NCBI RefSeq assembly: GCF_001636405.1
Contig: NZ_KV440950.1
Location: 2,999,712 to 3,063,711, forward strand
DNA from: Peribacillus frigoritolerans
Lineage (GTDB): Bacteria; Bacillota; Bacilli; Bacillales; DSM-1321
Direction: 5' to 3'
Length of the DNA: 64,000 nt
Below the pieces are notes generated by a model. The model saw nothing but the letters and a program-made list of their open reading frames with translations. It did no database searches and was not told where the DNA came from. Positions 1 through 8,836 of this stretch are shown piece by piece. Both the position numbers and the translations under genes were made by a program. Every line of letters starts with the position of its first letter. Position 1 is the first letter of the stretch.

Positions 1-178
1 GGTGTATGTGAAAAATAGGTGTTGTCAAACTTCAATGTGCATATTAGGGCAGCACTGATCAATAAATTTAAAGTTTAATATGTAAAAACCCAAAACCCAA
101 GAATGGGTATAAGGACGAATAATGCTAGTGAAAAAGATAAATTAAAAATTTTGTAAGTCATTAAAAGGAGAAAGTAAT

Positions 179-451
179 TTGAATCCTGTAAATATGAAAA
201 CTCAATTGGAAGTTCTTAATGAGTATAATTTGTCAGATTTTCTCATGACAACCCTTAAACGAAATTCTACAAAAGATCCTCTATTCAAATTAAATCCTCT
301 GTTTGAAAACTACTTTAAAGTTTGTTCTGAAGACCTGCCATATAAAGACATTTATAAAGCCGATTCTATTTCCCCTTCTGAATATCACAAGCAAGTGAAA
401 CAAATTGCAGAACGGGAAAAGAGAAAATTTCTATTAAAGGGACTGAGGTGA
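179..451 (+). CDS. Small hypothetical protein upstream of glycosyltransferase
   Basis: This encodes a 90-residue soluble protein that I do not recognise. It begins with TTG, chosen because AGGAG at 166-170 sits 8 bases upstream. The product has no membrane segment or signal peptide, is rich in Lys, Glu and Asn, and ends in a very basic helix-like stretch (EREKRKFLLKGLR). Its stop lies one base before the start of the glycosyltransferase gene, so the two are almost certainly translated from one message. That tight coupling suggests a helper role in the same polysaccharide or glycoprotein pathway, but this is inference from position only. Confidence 0.6.
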   Translation: MNPVNMKTQLEVLNEYNLSDFLMTTLKRNSTKDPLFKLNPLFENYFKVCSEDLPYKDIYKADSISPSEYHKQVKQIAEREKRKFLLKGLR

Positions 452-452
452 G

Positions 453-1703
453 ATGAGAACCATTGCTTATTTTGTAAGTGAAAACATTAAAACACACCAA
501 CGTTTTATATATAATCAAATCGTAAAAATAACTAACTATCGCACAATCGTAATCGGCCCATTCGACAATGCCGACCGTACAGAATTCCCCTTTGAAAACT
601 ACTATAATATAAACAAAATTAAAGATCTAAAAAAGTTCTTCGAAGAACAAGATATCATAGCCATTCATGCTCATCACGGATCACACGGACAAGAGATTTT
701 GCCATTATGTGAAAAATATAATATTCCTTTGATTGTTAGCATTAGAGGACGAGATGGTTCGGACAGACCGGAAATTTTCGAAAAAAATGCTAAGCGATAT
801 TCAGCTTTAAATAAACATGGTGCACACTATTACCCTGTATGCCAATATCTTGCAGAAGGATTAAGAAGGTTAGGAATTCCGGCTAAGAATATGCATGTAT
901 TATATGGTGGTATCGAATTAGATCTTTTCCCCTATGCTAACCGCACTCTTCCTACATTAGGCGAAATAAGAGTTCTATCGGTAGGTAGACTTGTAGACAA
1001 AAAAGGATTTGTTACTCTTATAAAAGCATTTAAACGCATTTATACACAATATCCAAATGCTAGACTGCATATTATTGGAGCAGGTGAAGATGAGAAAAAA
1101 ATCAAATCCACCATTGCAGAATATAACCTTAAAGATGTTGTGATTCTTAGAGGAGCTATGGATTCAAAACAGGTTTCGGACGAATTGAAAAAAGCCCATA
1201 TCTTCTGTCTAGCAAGTCAGACAGCTAAAAATGGTGATATCGAAGGTATTCCTAATGCCTTAAAAGAAGCAATGGCTAGCGGTTTACCTGTCGTTTCCAC
1301 TCGACACGCAGGAATCCCTGAATTAATTGAACATCAGAGAACAGGATACCTAGCGCCAGAAAAAAATGATATGGAGTTAGCGAAAGGCATACAATTCTTT
1401 ATAGAAAATCCAGATGTTTGGACCGACTATACGGAAAGAGCACGGAAAGTCATTGAAGAAAAATTTGATGTCAATAAACAAATTATTGAGCAACAAAGAC
1501 TATATTCTCTTGTAAATACAGTGAAAACTGAAAATGCAACGAAAAAGAAAACCAAAGCGGAAACGGAAAAGAAAACGTATACGCAAACGGAAACGGAAAA
1601 GAAAAAGAAAACCAAAGCGGAATCGGAAAAGAAAAAGGAAATGAAAAAGAAATCGAAAACAAAAACGAAAACGAAAACGGAAAAGAGTAAAAAGAAAAAA
1701 TAA
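453..1703 (+). CDS. Family 4 glycosyltransferase with Lys/Glu/Thr-rich C-terminal tail
   Basis: This 416-residue protein is a GT-B fold glycosyltransferase of the GT4 family, which moves a sugar from a nucleotide-sugar donor to a glycan. The C-terminal donor domain is clear: the strand-loop VLSVGRLVDKKGF near residue 175, then HIIGAG, and the donor-site pair of glutamates in DIEGIPNALKEAMASGLPVV near residues 263-282. There are no membrane helices. From about residue 353 to the end the protein turns into low-complexity Lys/Glu/Thr repeats (KKKTKAETEKK and KTKTKTKTEK), coded by A-rich repeats that look like slippage tracts. Family members normally end soon after the final helix, so the tail is an addition. 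It may bind a polyanion such as teichoic acid or nucleic acid, or may be neutral expansion. Acceptor and donor are unknown. Confidence 0.85.
   Translation: MRTIAYFVSENIKTHQRFIYNQIVKITNYRTIVIGPFDNADRTEFPFENYYNINKIKDLKKFFEEQDIIAIHAHHGSHGQEILPLCEKYNIPLIVSIRGRDGSDRPEIFEKNAKRYSALNKHGAHYYPVCQYLAEGLRRLGIPAKNMHVLYGGIELDLFPYANRTLPTLGEIRVLSVGRLVDKKGFVTLIKAFKRIYTQYPNARLHIIGAGEDEKKIKSTIAEYNLKDVVILRGAMDSKQVSDELKKAHIFCLASQTAKNGDIEGIPNALKEAMASGLPVVSTRHAGIPELIEHQRTGYLAPEKNDMELAKGIQFFIENPDVWTDYTERARKVIEEKFDVNKQIIEQQRLYSLVNTVKTENATKKKTKAETEKKTYTQTETEKKKKTKAESEKKKEMKKKSKTKTKTKTEKSKKKK
1510..1702 (+). repeat. A-rich short tandem repeat inside glycosyltransferase gene
   Basis: The 3' end of the glycosyltransferase gene is built of imperfect copies of GAAAAAGAAAACC, AAAGCGGAAACGG and AAAACGAAAACG units. 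Two near-identical copies of GAAAACCAAAGCGGAA lie at about 1545-1563 and 1604-1622. The tract is almost free of C and T on the plus strand, and stays open in the coding frame to the stop at 1703. Confidence 0.75.
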
Positions 1704-1980
1704 ATCAAGTTAGGAAACAGCAGTGCGTGAAGGAAAAGAAGAATATATGACACTCTTCCAAAGTATTGGTAGGTAAAATGTTTAGAGTGTAACCAACAAC
1801 TTTGGAGGAAGCGCACTTGGCGATGCTACCACATCCGTTACGGGATGAAGGACGAGAAAAGGGAGCTCTAGGAACGATGGTTAGACTTCATATTCAATTG
1901 ATCGCTTGCAATGTGTACTACGATCAAAAAGAAGTTCCAAACAAAGCAAAAACATACAGGCAGGAAGGAGCTGTATTTTC

Positions 1981-3711
1981 ATGGACTGGAAGTCTTTATA
2001 TACTATTTGGACTAGTTATCCTAATTTAAATAATGAGATGCGTTTAATACTTGAAGAAATGAAGGATGATGAAACATCACTTGAAGACGCCTTTTATAAA
2101 AATTTGGAATTCGGGACAGGTGGTATGAGAGGGGAAATGGGTCCAGGTACGAATAGGATGAACATTTATACTGTGCGTAAAGCGACTTTAGGACTTGCTG
2201 AATATATTCAATCGTTTGGGAATGAGGCAAAATCCAGAGGAGTCGTAATTGCTTACGATTCAAGACATAAATCTCCCGAATTTGCATTGGAAGCAGCCAA
2301 GACTTTGGCCACAAAGGGAATTAAAGCTTATGTATTTGATGAATTACGCCCTACCCCACAGCTCTCTTTTTCTGTACGTAAGCTGAGTGCATTTGCAGGG
2401 ATCGTCATTACAGCAAGTCATAATCCGCCTGAATATAATGGGTATAAAGTGTATGGTCCAGATGGGGCACAACTACTTCCTGAGGCGGCGGATCAAGTCA
2501 TTAATTACGTGAACGCGATTGAAAGTGAGCTTTCCATTGTAGTGGAGGAAGAAGAAGCCCTAAAGGACAGAGGGCTCATTCAAATCATTGGCGAGGAGCT
2601 GGATACTGCTTATAATGAGCATTTGCTCACTATTCCGGAAGATTCAAAGTTAGCAGATGAAATCGATGTAAAGCTCGTGTTTACACCGCTTCATGGTACA
2701 GCCAATAAATCAGTAAAACGTGCTTTGCATGATCTAGGATATCGAAATGTCCATTTTGTTAAGGAACAGGAATTGCCTGATGCTCATTTTCCTACTGTTA
2801 AAGTGCCGAATCCAGAGGAACATGATGCTTTTGAATTGGCCATTGCGCTGGGGAACCGTGTTAATGCTGATTTATTGATTGCCACCGATCCGGATGCGGA
2901 TAGGCTTGGAATTAGCGTGAAGAACAATGCTGGAAACTATGTCGTATTAACAGGCAACCAAACTGGCGCTCTCTTTTTGGATTATTTAATTTCACAAAAA
3001 CAAAAGAAAGGGACCCTTCCTCAAAATGGAGTCGTATTAAAGACCATCGTGACTTCAGAAATAGGACGGGCGATTTCTGAGCAAAATGGTTTGAAAACTG
3101 TAGATGTTTTAACTGGATTTAAATACATTACTGAAAAAATCAATGAATACCAGACAAGTGGAGAACATTCTTTCCTGTTTGGCTATGAAGAAAGCTATGG
3201 ATATTTAATCAAAGATTTTGCTCGTGATAAGGATGCCATACAGGCTACTATTCTGGCAGTGGAAGTCTGTGCCTATTACAAAAAGCAAGGTAAAACGATG
3301 TACGAAGGTTTACTGGATGTATTCGATAAATATGGATACTATATGGAAGATTTACGGTCGTTGACTTTAAAAGGAATTGAAGGTACGAAGCAAATTCAAG
3401 CGATTCTCAATGAATTCCGGAGTAATCCACCAAATCAAATCTCTGGTCATCAAGTCGTGATTCAAGAGGATTATCTCAGCAGTAAAAAGTACATGTATGG
3501 GACAAATAGCGAAGAGGAAATCAAACTCCCAAAGTCGAACGTATTAAAATACTTTCTTGAAGATGGGACATGGGTATGTTTACGCCCTTCCGGAACAGAA
3601 CCTAAAATAAAATTTTATTTCGGTGTTCAAGGAAGCTCGATGAAGGAAGCTCAGGGAAAATTATCCGCCGTTACGACAGACTTTATGAAAAGTATCAATA
3701 AAATGCTTTAA
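1981..3711 (+). CDS. pgcA: Alpha-phosphoglucomutase
   Basis: This cytoplasmic enzyme interconverts glucose 1-phosphate and glucose 6-phosphate, feeding UDP-glucose for teichoic acid, glycolipid and exopolysaccharide synthesis. At 576 residues it matches the Bacillus PgcA/YhxB length. The phosphoserine loop [13 protein letters not shown] is near residue 146, the metal-binding loop [10 protein letters not shown] near residue 302, and the phosphate-binding [12 protein letters not shown] near the C-terminus. The start at ATG 1981 is preferred because GGAAGGAG at 1963-1970 lies 10 bases upstream; an earlier in-frame ATG at 1906 has no such site. It follows a glycosyltransferase gene on the same strand by 277 bases, which fits a polysaccharide precursor role. 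Confidence 0.95.
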   Translation: MDWKSLYTIWTSYPNLNNEMRLILEEMKDDETSLEDAFYKNLEFGTGGMRGEMGPGTNRMNIYTVRKATLGLAEYIQSFGNEAKSRGVVIAYDSRHKSPEFALEAAKTLATKGIKAYVFDELRPTPQLSFSVRKLSAFAGIVITASHNPPEYNGYKVYGPDGAQLLPEAADQVINYVNAIESELSIVVEEEEALKDRGLIQIIGEELDTAYNEHLLTIPEDSKLADEIDVKLVFTPLHGTANKSVKRALHDLGYRNVHFVKEQELPDAHFPTVKVPNPEEHDAFELAIALGNRVNADLLIATDPDADRLGISVKNNAGNYVVLTGNQTGALFLDYLISQKQKKGTLPQNGVVLKTIVTSEIGRAISEQNGLKTVDVLTGFKYITEKINEYQTSGEHSFLFGYEESYGYLIKDFARDKDAIQATILAVEVCAYYKKQGKTMYEGLLDVFDKYGYYMEDLRSLTLKGIEGTKQIQAILNEFRSNPPNQISGHQVVIQEDYLSSKKYMYGTNSEEEIKLPKSNVLKYFLEDGTWVCLRPSGTEPKIKFYFGVQGSSMKEAQGKLSAVTTDFMKSINKML

Positions 3712-3751
3712 AGAAGTACCCCCATTCAGTGGATTTTCATAAAAACCTAGA

Positions 3752-3783
3752 GTCAGCATTTAAGAAATGCTGACCTTTTTTTG
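3752..3783 (+). terminator. Intrinsic terminator after pgcA
   Basis: A 10-bp perfect stem (GTCAGCATTT with AAATGCTGAC) is followed directly by CC and a run of T. Confidence 0.9.
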
Positions 3784-4654
3784 TCCATTAATGGATAACA
3801 CCCATCCTTTCGGTATCATAAAAACCCTTCAAAAAGAATCAAGAATTCCGGCGGGGCGAATTAAGTTTTTGTGGCTGAATAGGGTTTATCCAAACATGTT
3901 CAGGGGATCGGGGGCTTATGCGGATATGTATGACCATTAGACACTAACTGAAATATTGAGCATATAATATACTATTCCAATCCACCAAATCCCCCTATGA
4001 TAGTAGCCTTGCTGATACCGTATGACGTTACGTAGTACAGTTGTACAGGCCCTAGGATGGGCCTTATGAAAGGTGCTAAATAGGGAGGGTTTTTTTAGGA
4101 TCCTCATCGGCACTCATGTTGAGGCCATAAAGTCTTAAAAAGTAGAACAAGTACATTGAAAATCATACATAATCGTACATTCAAACAATAAACTGCCTAT
4201 TTTAACTATGGCATAGTAATGTTATAAAGATATATTTATATAGCCTGGAACCCGAACTGGTTCCCTACGGTGTCTCCATCACTCTCCGGTGGACTTGGCG
4301 AAATCATAAAGGAACTGGAATAACCGTCACTCAATCCTTCGAGTTGCCATACGGACAGCAGGTTTTGATATTCATTACTGAACATAAGAAGCAGGGAAAA
4401 CAACTAAAAGTTGATATACAGTTGCTGTCATTTTTGAAAACAGGGTATTAAATTTAAAAGTCATGGAATAAAGTATTAGAAGTCAAATGGAGCCTGCTTA
4501 GTTATTTTTTCCTTTATTCGCTTCATGATCATCTTTCTTCCCTTTTATTCTTTAGAAGCAGGGAAAGAAAGTTGCTGTTTTTTTAAAGGAAGTTCATGAG
4601 ATTGACATTTTCTTTATTTGAAATAAGGTCTATTTCCTCCGAAGGTGAGTGAAC
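3784..4654. other. Long intergenic stretch without an intact gene
   Basis: About 870 bases with no complete gene. It holds a small hairpin (AGGCCC at 4047-4052 with GGGCCT at 4059-4064), a decayed reading frame at 4206-4451 listed separately, and a direct repeat of AGAAGCAGGGAAA at about 4388 and 4554. The final part before 4655 is T- and A-rich and probably carries the promoter of the DUF192 gene. Confidence 0.6.
4206..4451 (+). pseudogene. Possible decayed gene, C-terminal fragment
   Basis: The frame is open from 4206 to a TAA at 4449-4451 and reads like real protein in its last 65 codons, including VPYGVSITLRWTWRNHKG, SFELPYGQQVLIFITEHKK and KVDIQLLSFLKTGY. No ATG, GTG or TTG with a ribosome site begins it, so I read it as the 3' end of a gene whose start was lost. 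I cannot name the family. It might instead use the CTG at 4245, which lacks a good ribosome site. Confidence 0.35.
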
Positions 4655-5041
4655 ATGAAAAATAGAATTAAAATAAAAGTGATAAAAATAATCAGTGGAA
4701 ACAAGGTAACTGGATTAACTGTTCAAGTTGCAGATACTCAAAGAAAAAGAGAAAAGGGCTTGATGTTTGTCGGGAAATTACCCGAAAATGAGGGGATGTT
4801 ATTTGTGTTTTCAGAAGAAATATATGGTGGATTTTGGATGAAGAACACATTTATCCCTTTATCCATCGCTTTTCTTGATTCATATGGGGTAATTCTAAAA
4901 ATACTTGATATGGAGCCTTGTTTAGAGGATTATTGCCCTACCTATGATCCAGGAATTTTTTATTATTATGCAATTGAAGTGAATCTTGGATGGTTTGAAA
5001 AGAATCAAATCAAAGAAGGGGACTATGTAAAGTTTAATTGA
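4655..5041 (+). CDS. DUF192 family protein
   Basis: This 128-residue protein belongs to the DUF192 (UPF0127) family, small single-domain proteins of unknown function found in bacteria and archaea. Family marks are the stretch REKGLMFVGKLPENEGMLFV and the aromatic motif FWMKNTFIPLSIAFLD, followed by YYAIEVNLGWFEKN and a short C-terminal strand. There is no clear lipoprotein signal, though many family members are exported; the N-terminus KNRIKIKVIKIISG is basic and only weakly hydrophobic. ATG 4655 is preferred over GTG 4649 because GAAGGTGAG at 4641-4649 sits five bases upstream of it. The gene stands alone. Confidence 0.88.
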   Translation: MKNRIKIKVIKIISGNKVTGLTVQVADTQRKREKGLMFVGKLPENEGMLFVFSEEIYGGFWMKNTFIPLSIAFLDSYGVILKILDMEPCLEDYCPTYDPGIFYYYAIEVNLGWFEKNQIKEGDYVKFN

Positions 5042-5051
5042 TTCCTATCCC

Positions 5052-5079
5052 CACCTCTATTTCTTGGAGGTGAATTTTT
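5052..5079 (+). terminator. Probable terminator after DUF192 gene
   Basis: CACCTC at 5052-5057 pairs with GAGGTG at 5067-5072 and is followed by AATTTTT. The stem is short, so confidence is moderate. Confidence 0.6.
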
Positions 5080-5505
5080 AAAAATGGGTATTTATATTGA
5101 TTATGCTAGGAAGATTGTGAAGAGTTTTACTTAAGAACATGGTGTTTCCCCATCATTACCGAAAGCTCAGCAGCTCCTATTCTTATGCAACTAGAGAGGC
5201 AGGTTTCTTGAAGGGTCAACTTATATATTAACTTTTCTCCGTTCCTAACAAAGGCTACACCCAGGCCTTGTAGTAGTGAGTGGAACCGCACCAAAAGTCA
5301 TGAGGTTTTTAAATTAATGCCAAGCCATATTCCGCAGTTATGAATTCAAAAGAAGTTTGACAGCATGATTAATAAATTTTGAGTAATGGAGAAATTTCAC
5401 CCAAAGTTCTATTCCGTATAAAACAAATCTTCTATATGATGAACTACAATTTTAATATCTCACTATAAAGAAGTAGATGAATTCAAAAAAAAGCCTTCTT
5501 AAAAA
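5080..5505. other. Intergenic stretch, nothing recognised
   Basis: I see no open frame with a ribosome site, no repeat and no known regulatory motif in this part. Confidence 0.5.
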
Positions 5506-5541
5506 AAAGAAACCGGACTCAAATGACCGGTTTTCTTTTTG
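5506..5541. terminator. Stem-loop terminator
   Basis: AAACCGG at 5510-5516 pairs with CCGGTTT at 5527-5533. A run of A precedes and a run of T follows, so it could act on either strand. No gene ends close by on the plus strand; the minus-strand MFS gene stops at 5755. Confidence 0.7.
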
Positions 5542-5546
5542 ATTAT

Positions 5547-5711
5547 GGCTCTTTTCGTAAAGATTGTTGTTTTTAAAACGAAACTATTTAAGGTTGATTG
5601 GAGCGGAAGTGTAGACTCCTGCCCGCCCCGCGGAAAGCGAGCATCTGGAGGGGAAATCAACCACAACTCACTACCTGGTAAATAGCAACAAAGTATGTGA
5701 AAACAGCCTTG
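5547..5711. repeat. MITE-like dispersed repeat, family 1, copy with core deletion
   Basis: The outer ends are imperfect inverted repeats: GGCTCTTTTCG at the left and CGAAAACAGCC at the right, 10 of 11 matching, extending inwards to TTGTTG and CAACAA. An inner pair, GTTGATT and AATCAAC, flanks a GC-rich core. The copy at 62016-62235 has the same flanks almost base for base, but this copy lacks about 60 bases of core, between GACTCCTGC and CCGCGGAAAGCGAG. Confidence 0.8.
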
Positions 5712-5754
5712 ATCATTGATGTTTATAAACTAATCGCCTCAATCCTTTAACATC

Positions 5755-6945
5755 TTATGCTGCCTGCTTTTGTTTCTGGTCCAAGCGATGACTCAGGAAA
5801 GTTAAAAGACTTGCCAAGATAGCAATCAGCCCGCCTACCCATGTGACACTCATCAAATTTCCCTGATGGTAAACAATTCCGCCTAATGCGGAACCAAAGG
5901 CGATACCGACATTGCTTGCCACAGGCATTAGTGAAGCAGCCAATCCTGTAGCTTTAGGTTGATAAATACCGGCTAGGTCTATCAAATATAGCTGGGTAGA
6001 TGTTGTTAAAAGGATGGCCATTAATGACATCAAGCTAATGTTAACCAAGCCAAAGATAAAATTATCTGTCGTCCAATATAAACTTATCAGGACAACTGCT
6101 TGGACGAGGAAAACAAACCTGAGGCGTCCGATGGCATTGTAGCTGGCAATTTTACCAGCGAGTATGTTGCTGAAAATGGAAATGAATCCGTAGCCAAACA
6201 AGATCCAACTGATTGAACCACTTGGTGCTTCCATTCCTTTCAGGATCGGAACAAGATAGGTATAAACGGCATACGTCGCTCCAAATCCAAGTGATGGAAT
6301 GAAAAAAGCCATTAAGATTCGCGGGTGTGTCAACAAAGAAAATTGATCACGCATTGAGCTGCGGAATGGATTGTGCATAGTAGGCAAAATGAAGAAAGAT
6401 GCCAAAAATGCAATAGCTCCGAGTAAAGTCGTTAACAGGAAGGTTGCATTCCAGTCGTACCTTTCAGCGATGACAGTTCCAATTGGTACTCCGATCACGT
6501 TTGCAAGTGTAAAACCACCGAAAACGAATGAAATAGCAAGTCCACGTTTTGCGATTGGCATGTTTTCACTGGCAACGATCATGGCAAGAGAAATTAAAAC
6601 TCCTGTTACAATCGCAGTCATCATCCGAAGTGCAAGGAGCATAACGTAGGTCGTCGAAATCACGCACAAAGCATTCAGGATGATGAACAAACCTATCAAA
6701 AACAACATCCATTTCCGTTTTGGAAAATGGCTGGTTGCCGACATCACGAGCGGTGTGGCAATGGCAAACGTAATGGCAAACGCAGAAACGAGTGTGCCTG
6801 CTTTTGCATTGGTAATATGGAGACTCGAAGAAATATCGGTTAAGATCCCGACGATAACAAATTCGCTTGTCCCGAGAACGAATGTTAATAAAGTAAGTGT
6901 TAAGATGAGCAGCCAATGCCGCTTGGTTAATTCTGTGGTGTGCAT
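5755..6945 (-). CDS. MFS drug/metabolite efflux transporter (DHA1 type)
   Basis: This 396-residue inner-membrane protein is a major facilitator superfamily exporter with about 12 helices, driven by proton exchange. The N-terminal helix 1 motif TSEFVIVGILTDISSSL and the helix 4-5 region with GLAISFVFGGFTLANVIGVP are typical of the DHA1 group that includes AraJ and PbuE-like exporters. Substrate is unknown; sugars, nucleobases and drugs are all known in the group. The start at 6945 is preferred since GGAAAGAGG lies just upstream on the minus strand, while the longer frame to 7059 has an implausible N-terminus. It is a single-gene unit. Confidence 0.88.
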   Translation of the reverse strand: MHTTELTKRHWLLILTLTLLTFVLGTSEFVIVGILTDISSSLHITNAKAGTLVSAFAITFAIATPLVMSATSHFPKRKWMLFLIGLFIILNALCVISTTYVMLLALRMMTAIVTGVLISLAMIVASENMPIAKRGLAISFVFGGFTLANVIGVPIGTVIAERYDWNATFLLTTLLGAIAFLASFFILPTMHNPFRSSMRDQFSLLTHPRILMAFFIPSLGFGATYAVYTYLVPILKGMEAPSGSISWILFGYGFISIFSNILAGKIASYNAIGRLRFVFLVQAVVLISLYWTTDNFIFGLVNISLMSLMAILLTTSTQLYLIDLAGIYQPKATGLAASLMPVASNVGIAFGSALGGIVYHQGNLMSVTWVGGLIAILASLLTFLSHRLDQKQKQAA

Positions 6946-7242
6946 AAATACCTCTTTCCTTGATGAATGTAAAGTGGTCACAGGGTGGAAAAACAATCTA
7001 ACTATCATACCATAAAACATTTTTATGAGGAAAACCCTTGCATAGTTACCATAGATCATTTCCTGCTAAAAAAGCTTGTACCTGAATCATTCACTCATTT
7101 TACCGTAACCTGTTATGATATTAAACAAAAAAAGAATTCGAAACGGATTAATAAGGAAAAGCATAAGGGTAACAAGATAATAAAAATGTAATACTCTATA
7201 TCAGGGAGAAGACATAAATCAAACAAGAAGGATGGGATCCTG

Positions 7243-7458
7243 ATGGTTGATGAAATAAAACGGGAACAATGGAAAAAGAAAGTTATCGAAAATCTGAAGA
7301 GGGAAGCTGTCAAAAATATCATAGCAATAACGGGAGACCTAGCAAGATTAGATGCTAAAGTCAATAATACTTACACTGTATACATCAAGGATGGAAGGAT
7401 GATAAAGAAGCAAACAAATGGGAAGTGTGTTGTCATTAATGGGAAAATACAAGGATAA
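7243..7458 (+). CDS. Small hypothetical protein
   Basis: This encodes a 71-residue basic protein I do not recognise. ATG 7243 has GAAGG about 11 bases upstream. The first half is a Lys-rich amphipathic helix (EQWKKKVIENLKREAVK) and the second half two short beta-like strands with YTVYIKDGRMIKK. There is no membrane segment. A strong terminator at 7575-7612 lies a little downstream, which favours a real transcription unit. Function unknown. Confidence 0.5.
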   Translation: MVDEIKREQWKKKVIENLKREAVKNIIAITGDLARLDAKVNNTYTVYIKDGRMIKKQTNGKCVVINGKIQG

Positions 7459-7574
7459 AAAGAGGAACAAAGAATGCACTTTTTAGAATACGAAGGAATA
7501 TAGCGGCTGGACAGTTTCCTGCTTTTAAACCGGGTAAGGGATAAAGACGATAAAATAGTTGTATAGCGTAAAAA

Positions 7575-7612
7575 AATACTCTGGGATGAGTTATTCTCCA
7601 GAGTATTTTTTT
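7575..7612 (+). terminator. Intrinsic terminator
   Basis: AATACTCTGG at 7575-7584 pairs perfectly with CCAGAGTATT at 7598-7607, followed by a run of T. Confidence 0.9.
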
Positions 7613-7691
7613 GTACTTGGCAGCAGCAGTAGCTAGGCATCTATTTTTCCAACGCAACAAAACAAAAATATGAAAACTTAGCTAAAACATA

Positions 7692-7742
7692 TTGACAATG
7701 ATAATCATTATCACATAAAATACTAATTGAAAATGATTATCA
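7692..7742 (+). promoter_or_regulatory. Sigma-A promoter with two Fur boxes
   Basis: TTGACA at 7692-7697 and TAAAAT at 7716-7721 are 18 bases apart. In the spacer lies a perfect 7-1-7 Fur box, TGATAATCATTATCA (7699-7713). A second, TGAAAATGATTATCA (7728-7742), has one mismatch and covers the start region. This predicts tight iron repression of the genes that follow. Confidence 0.92.
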
Positions 7743-7871
7743 ATTTCGATTGGTTCTCTGCATGTTAATAAAATGAATTTTGAATAGGCGGTAGCCGTCA
7801 AACGGACTGACCAAGTGCCAAGGTTGAAGAAGAATTCGAAAAAACTGAATGTGAGTGAAGGAGGAGCACCT

Positions 7872-8270
7872 ATGGATAAAAATTTTATTATATTAGAACT
7901 ATTTCAGCATGAAGTAAGCTGCTGCTGTCCGGGTGAAAGGCACCAACATATAATTGAGTTTCTTCAAGGAGATGTTTGGACAATTACAAATGAACGGAAG
8001 TACATTGATTGCCTAGGATGGCACTCTTTAATAGTTGTCAACAACGAGTTTCATTTTTTTATGCACGTGGAAGATATCGAGGAACTGTATTCCAAAGGCA
8101 GCATTTGCTCCATTTTGGATTTGAACCTTAAAATTAACCATTTGAGTTTTAAAGTAAACGAAGCACTCGATGCACATGATAGGGAGTCATTTCTTTTATT
8201 TTCCGATGAACTGAGCAGCGTACAAAAAATTAAGAATAAAATGAACTCAGGTGATGTACATGCTTTTTAA
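7872..8270 (+). CDS. Small IDEAL-domain-like protein in Fur-controlled operon
   Basis: This 132-residue soluble protein is the first gene behind the two Fur boxes. The N-terminal half carries a cysteine cluster, EVSCCCPGERHQH, and a strand-rich part; the C-terminal half, FKVNEALDAHDRESFLLFSDEL, resembles the short IDEAL domain found in several Bacillus proteins. By place and size it parallels the middle gene of the Bacillus subtilis iron-repressed flavodoxin operon ykuNOP, though I cannot confirm orthology. GGAGGAGC before ATG 7872 sets the start. Function unknown; a link to flavodoxin use under iron starvation is inferred from context. Confidence 0.75.
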   Translation: MDKNFIILELFQHEVSCCCPGERHQHIIEFLQGDVWTITNERKYIDCLGWHSLIVVNNEFHFFMHVEDIEELYSKGSICSILDLNLKINHLSFKVNEALDAHDRESFLLFSDELSSVQKIKNKMNSGDVHAF

Positions 8271-8340
8271 GAAAACAAATTTCATGTACATATAACATAA
8301 AAACAATAAATCGTTCGAGATGTTGGAAGGGGAACTTATC

Positions 8341-8802
8341 ATGTCTAAAATCATTATAATTTTTGCCAGTATGAGTGGAAATACAGAAGAAATGGCGAAT
8401 ACCATTGCAGAAGGAATCACAGAAATCAGTGATGTGAGTATCGAAAAGATAGATATTATGGATGGTCCTGAAGCTTCCATGCTTGAAGATTACGATGGGA
8501 TCATATTAGGAGCATATACGTGGGGGGACGGGGAGTTACCCGATGATTTTTTAGACTTTTATGAGGAAATGGATCAAATTAATCTAACTGGAAAGAAGGC
8601 TGCGGCGTTTGGTTCCTGCGATTCATCTTACCCACAATATGGTGCAGCCGTAGATATTTTGACAGAAAAATTAAGGGAACAGGGTGCTGTTATCGTCCTG
8701 GAAGGGTTAAAAGTAGAATTAACACCAGATGATGATGATATTAAAAACTGCCAAAATTTCGGGAGGGAATTTATAAAGAATAGTTTTGTCACTTCAATAT
8801 AG
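8341..8802 (+). CDS. Short-chain flavodoxin (YkuN/YkuP type)
   Basis: This 153-residue flavodoxin carries FMN and replaces ferredoxin as an electron carrier when iron is short. The FMN phosphate loop ASMSGNTEEMA is at residues 9-19, and the aromatic FMN-stacking loops are GAYTWGDGELPDDF near residue 58 and GSCDSSYPQYGAAVD near residue 91. Length fits the short-chain class. It is the second gene after the Fur boxes at 7699-7742, so iron repression is expected, as for Bacillus subtilis YkuN and YkuP, which serve fatty-acid desaturase and nitric oxide synthase. GGAAGGGGA precedes ATG 8341. Confidence 0.93.
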   Translation: MSKIIIIFASMSGNTEEMANTIAEGITEISDVSIEKIDIMDGPEASMLEDYDGIILGAYTWGDGELPDDFLDFYEEMDQINLTGKKAAAFGSCDSSYPQYGAAVDILTEKLREQGAVIVLEGLKVELTPDDDDIKNCQNFGREFIKNSFVTSI

Positions 8803-8836
8803 AAGTAGAAATTTAATGAGGAGAGAGGTGAAGGGA

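Noticed and set aside
1802..2029. 75-codon plus-strand frame before pgcA
   Set aside because: It overlaps the pgcA ribosome site and first codons in another frame, and reads as low-quality protein. In another frame NFGGSALGDATTSVTG appears, but a stop follows at once.
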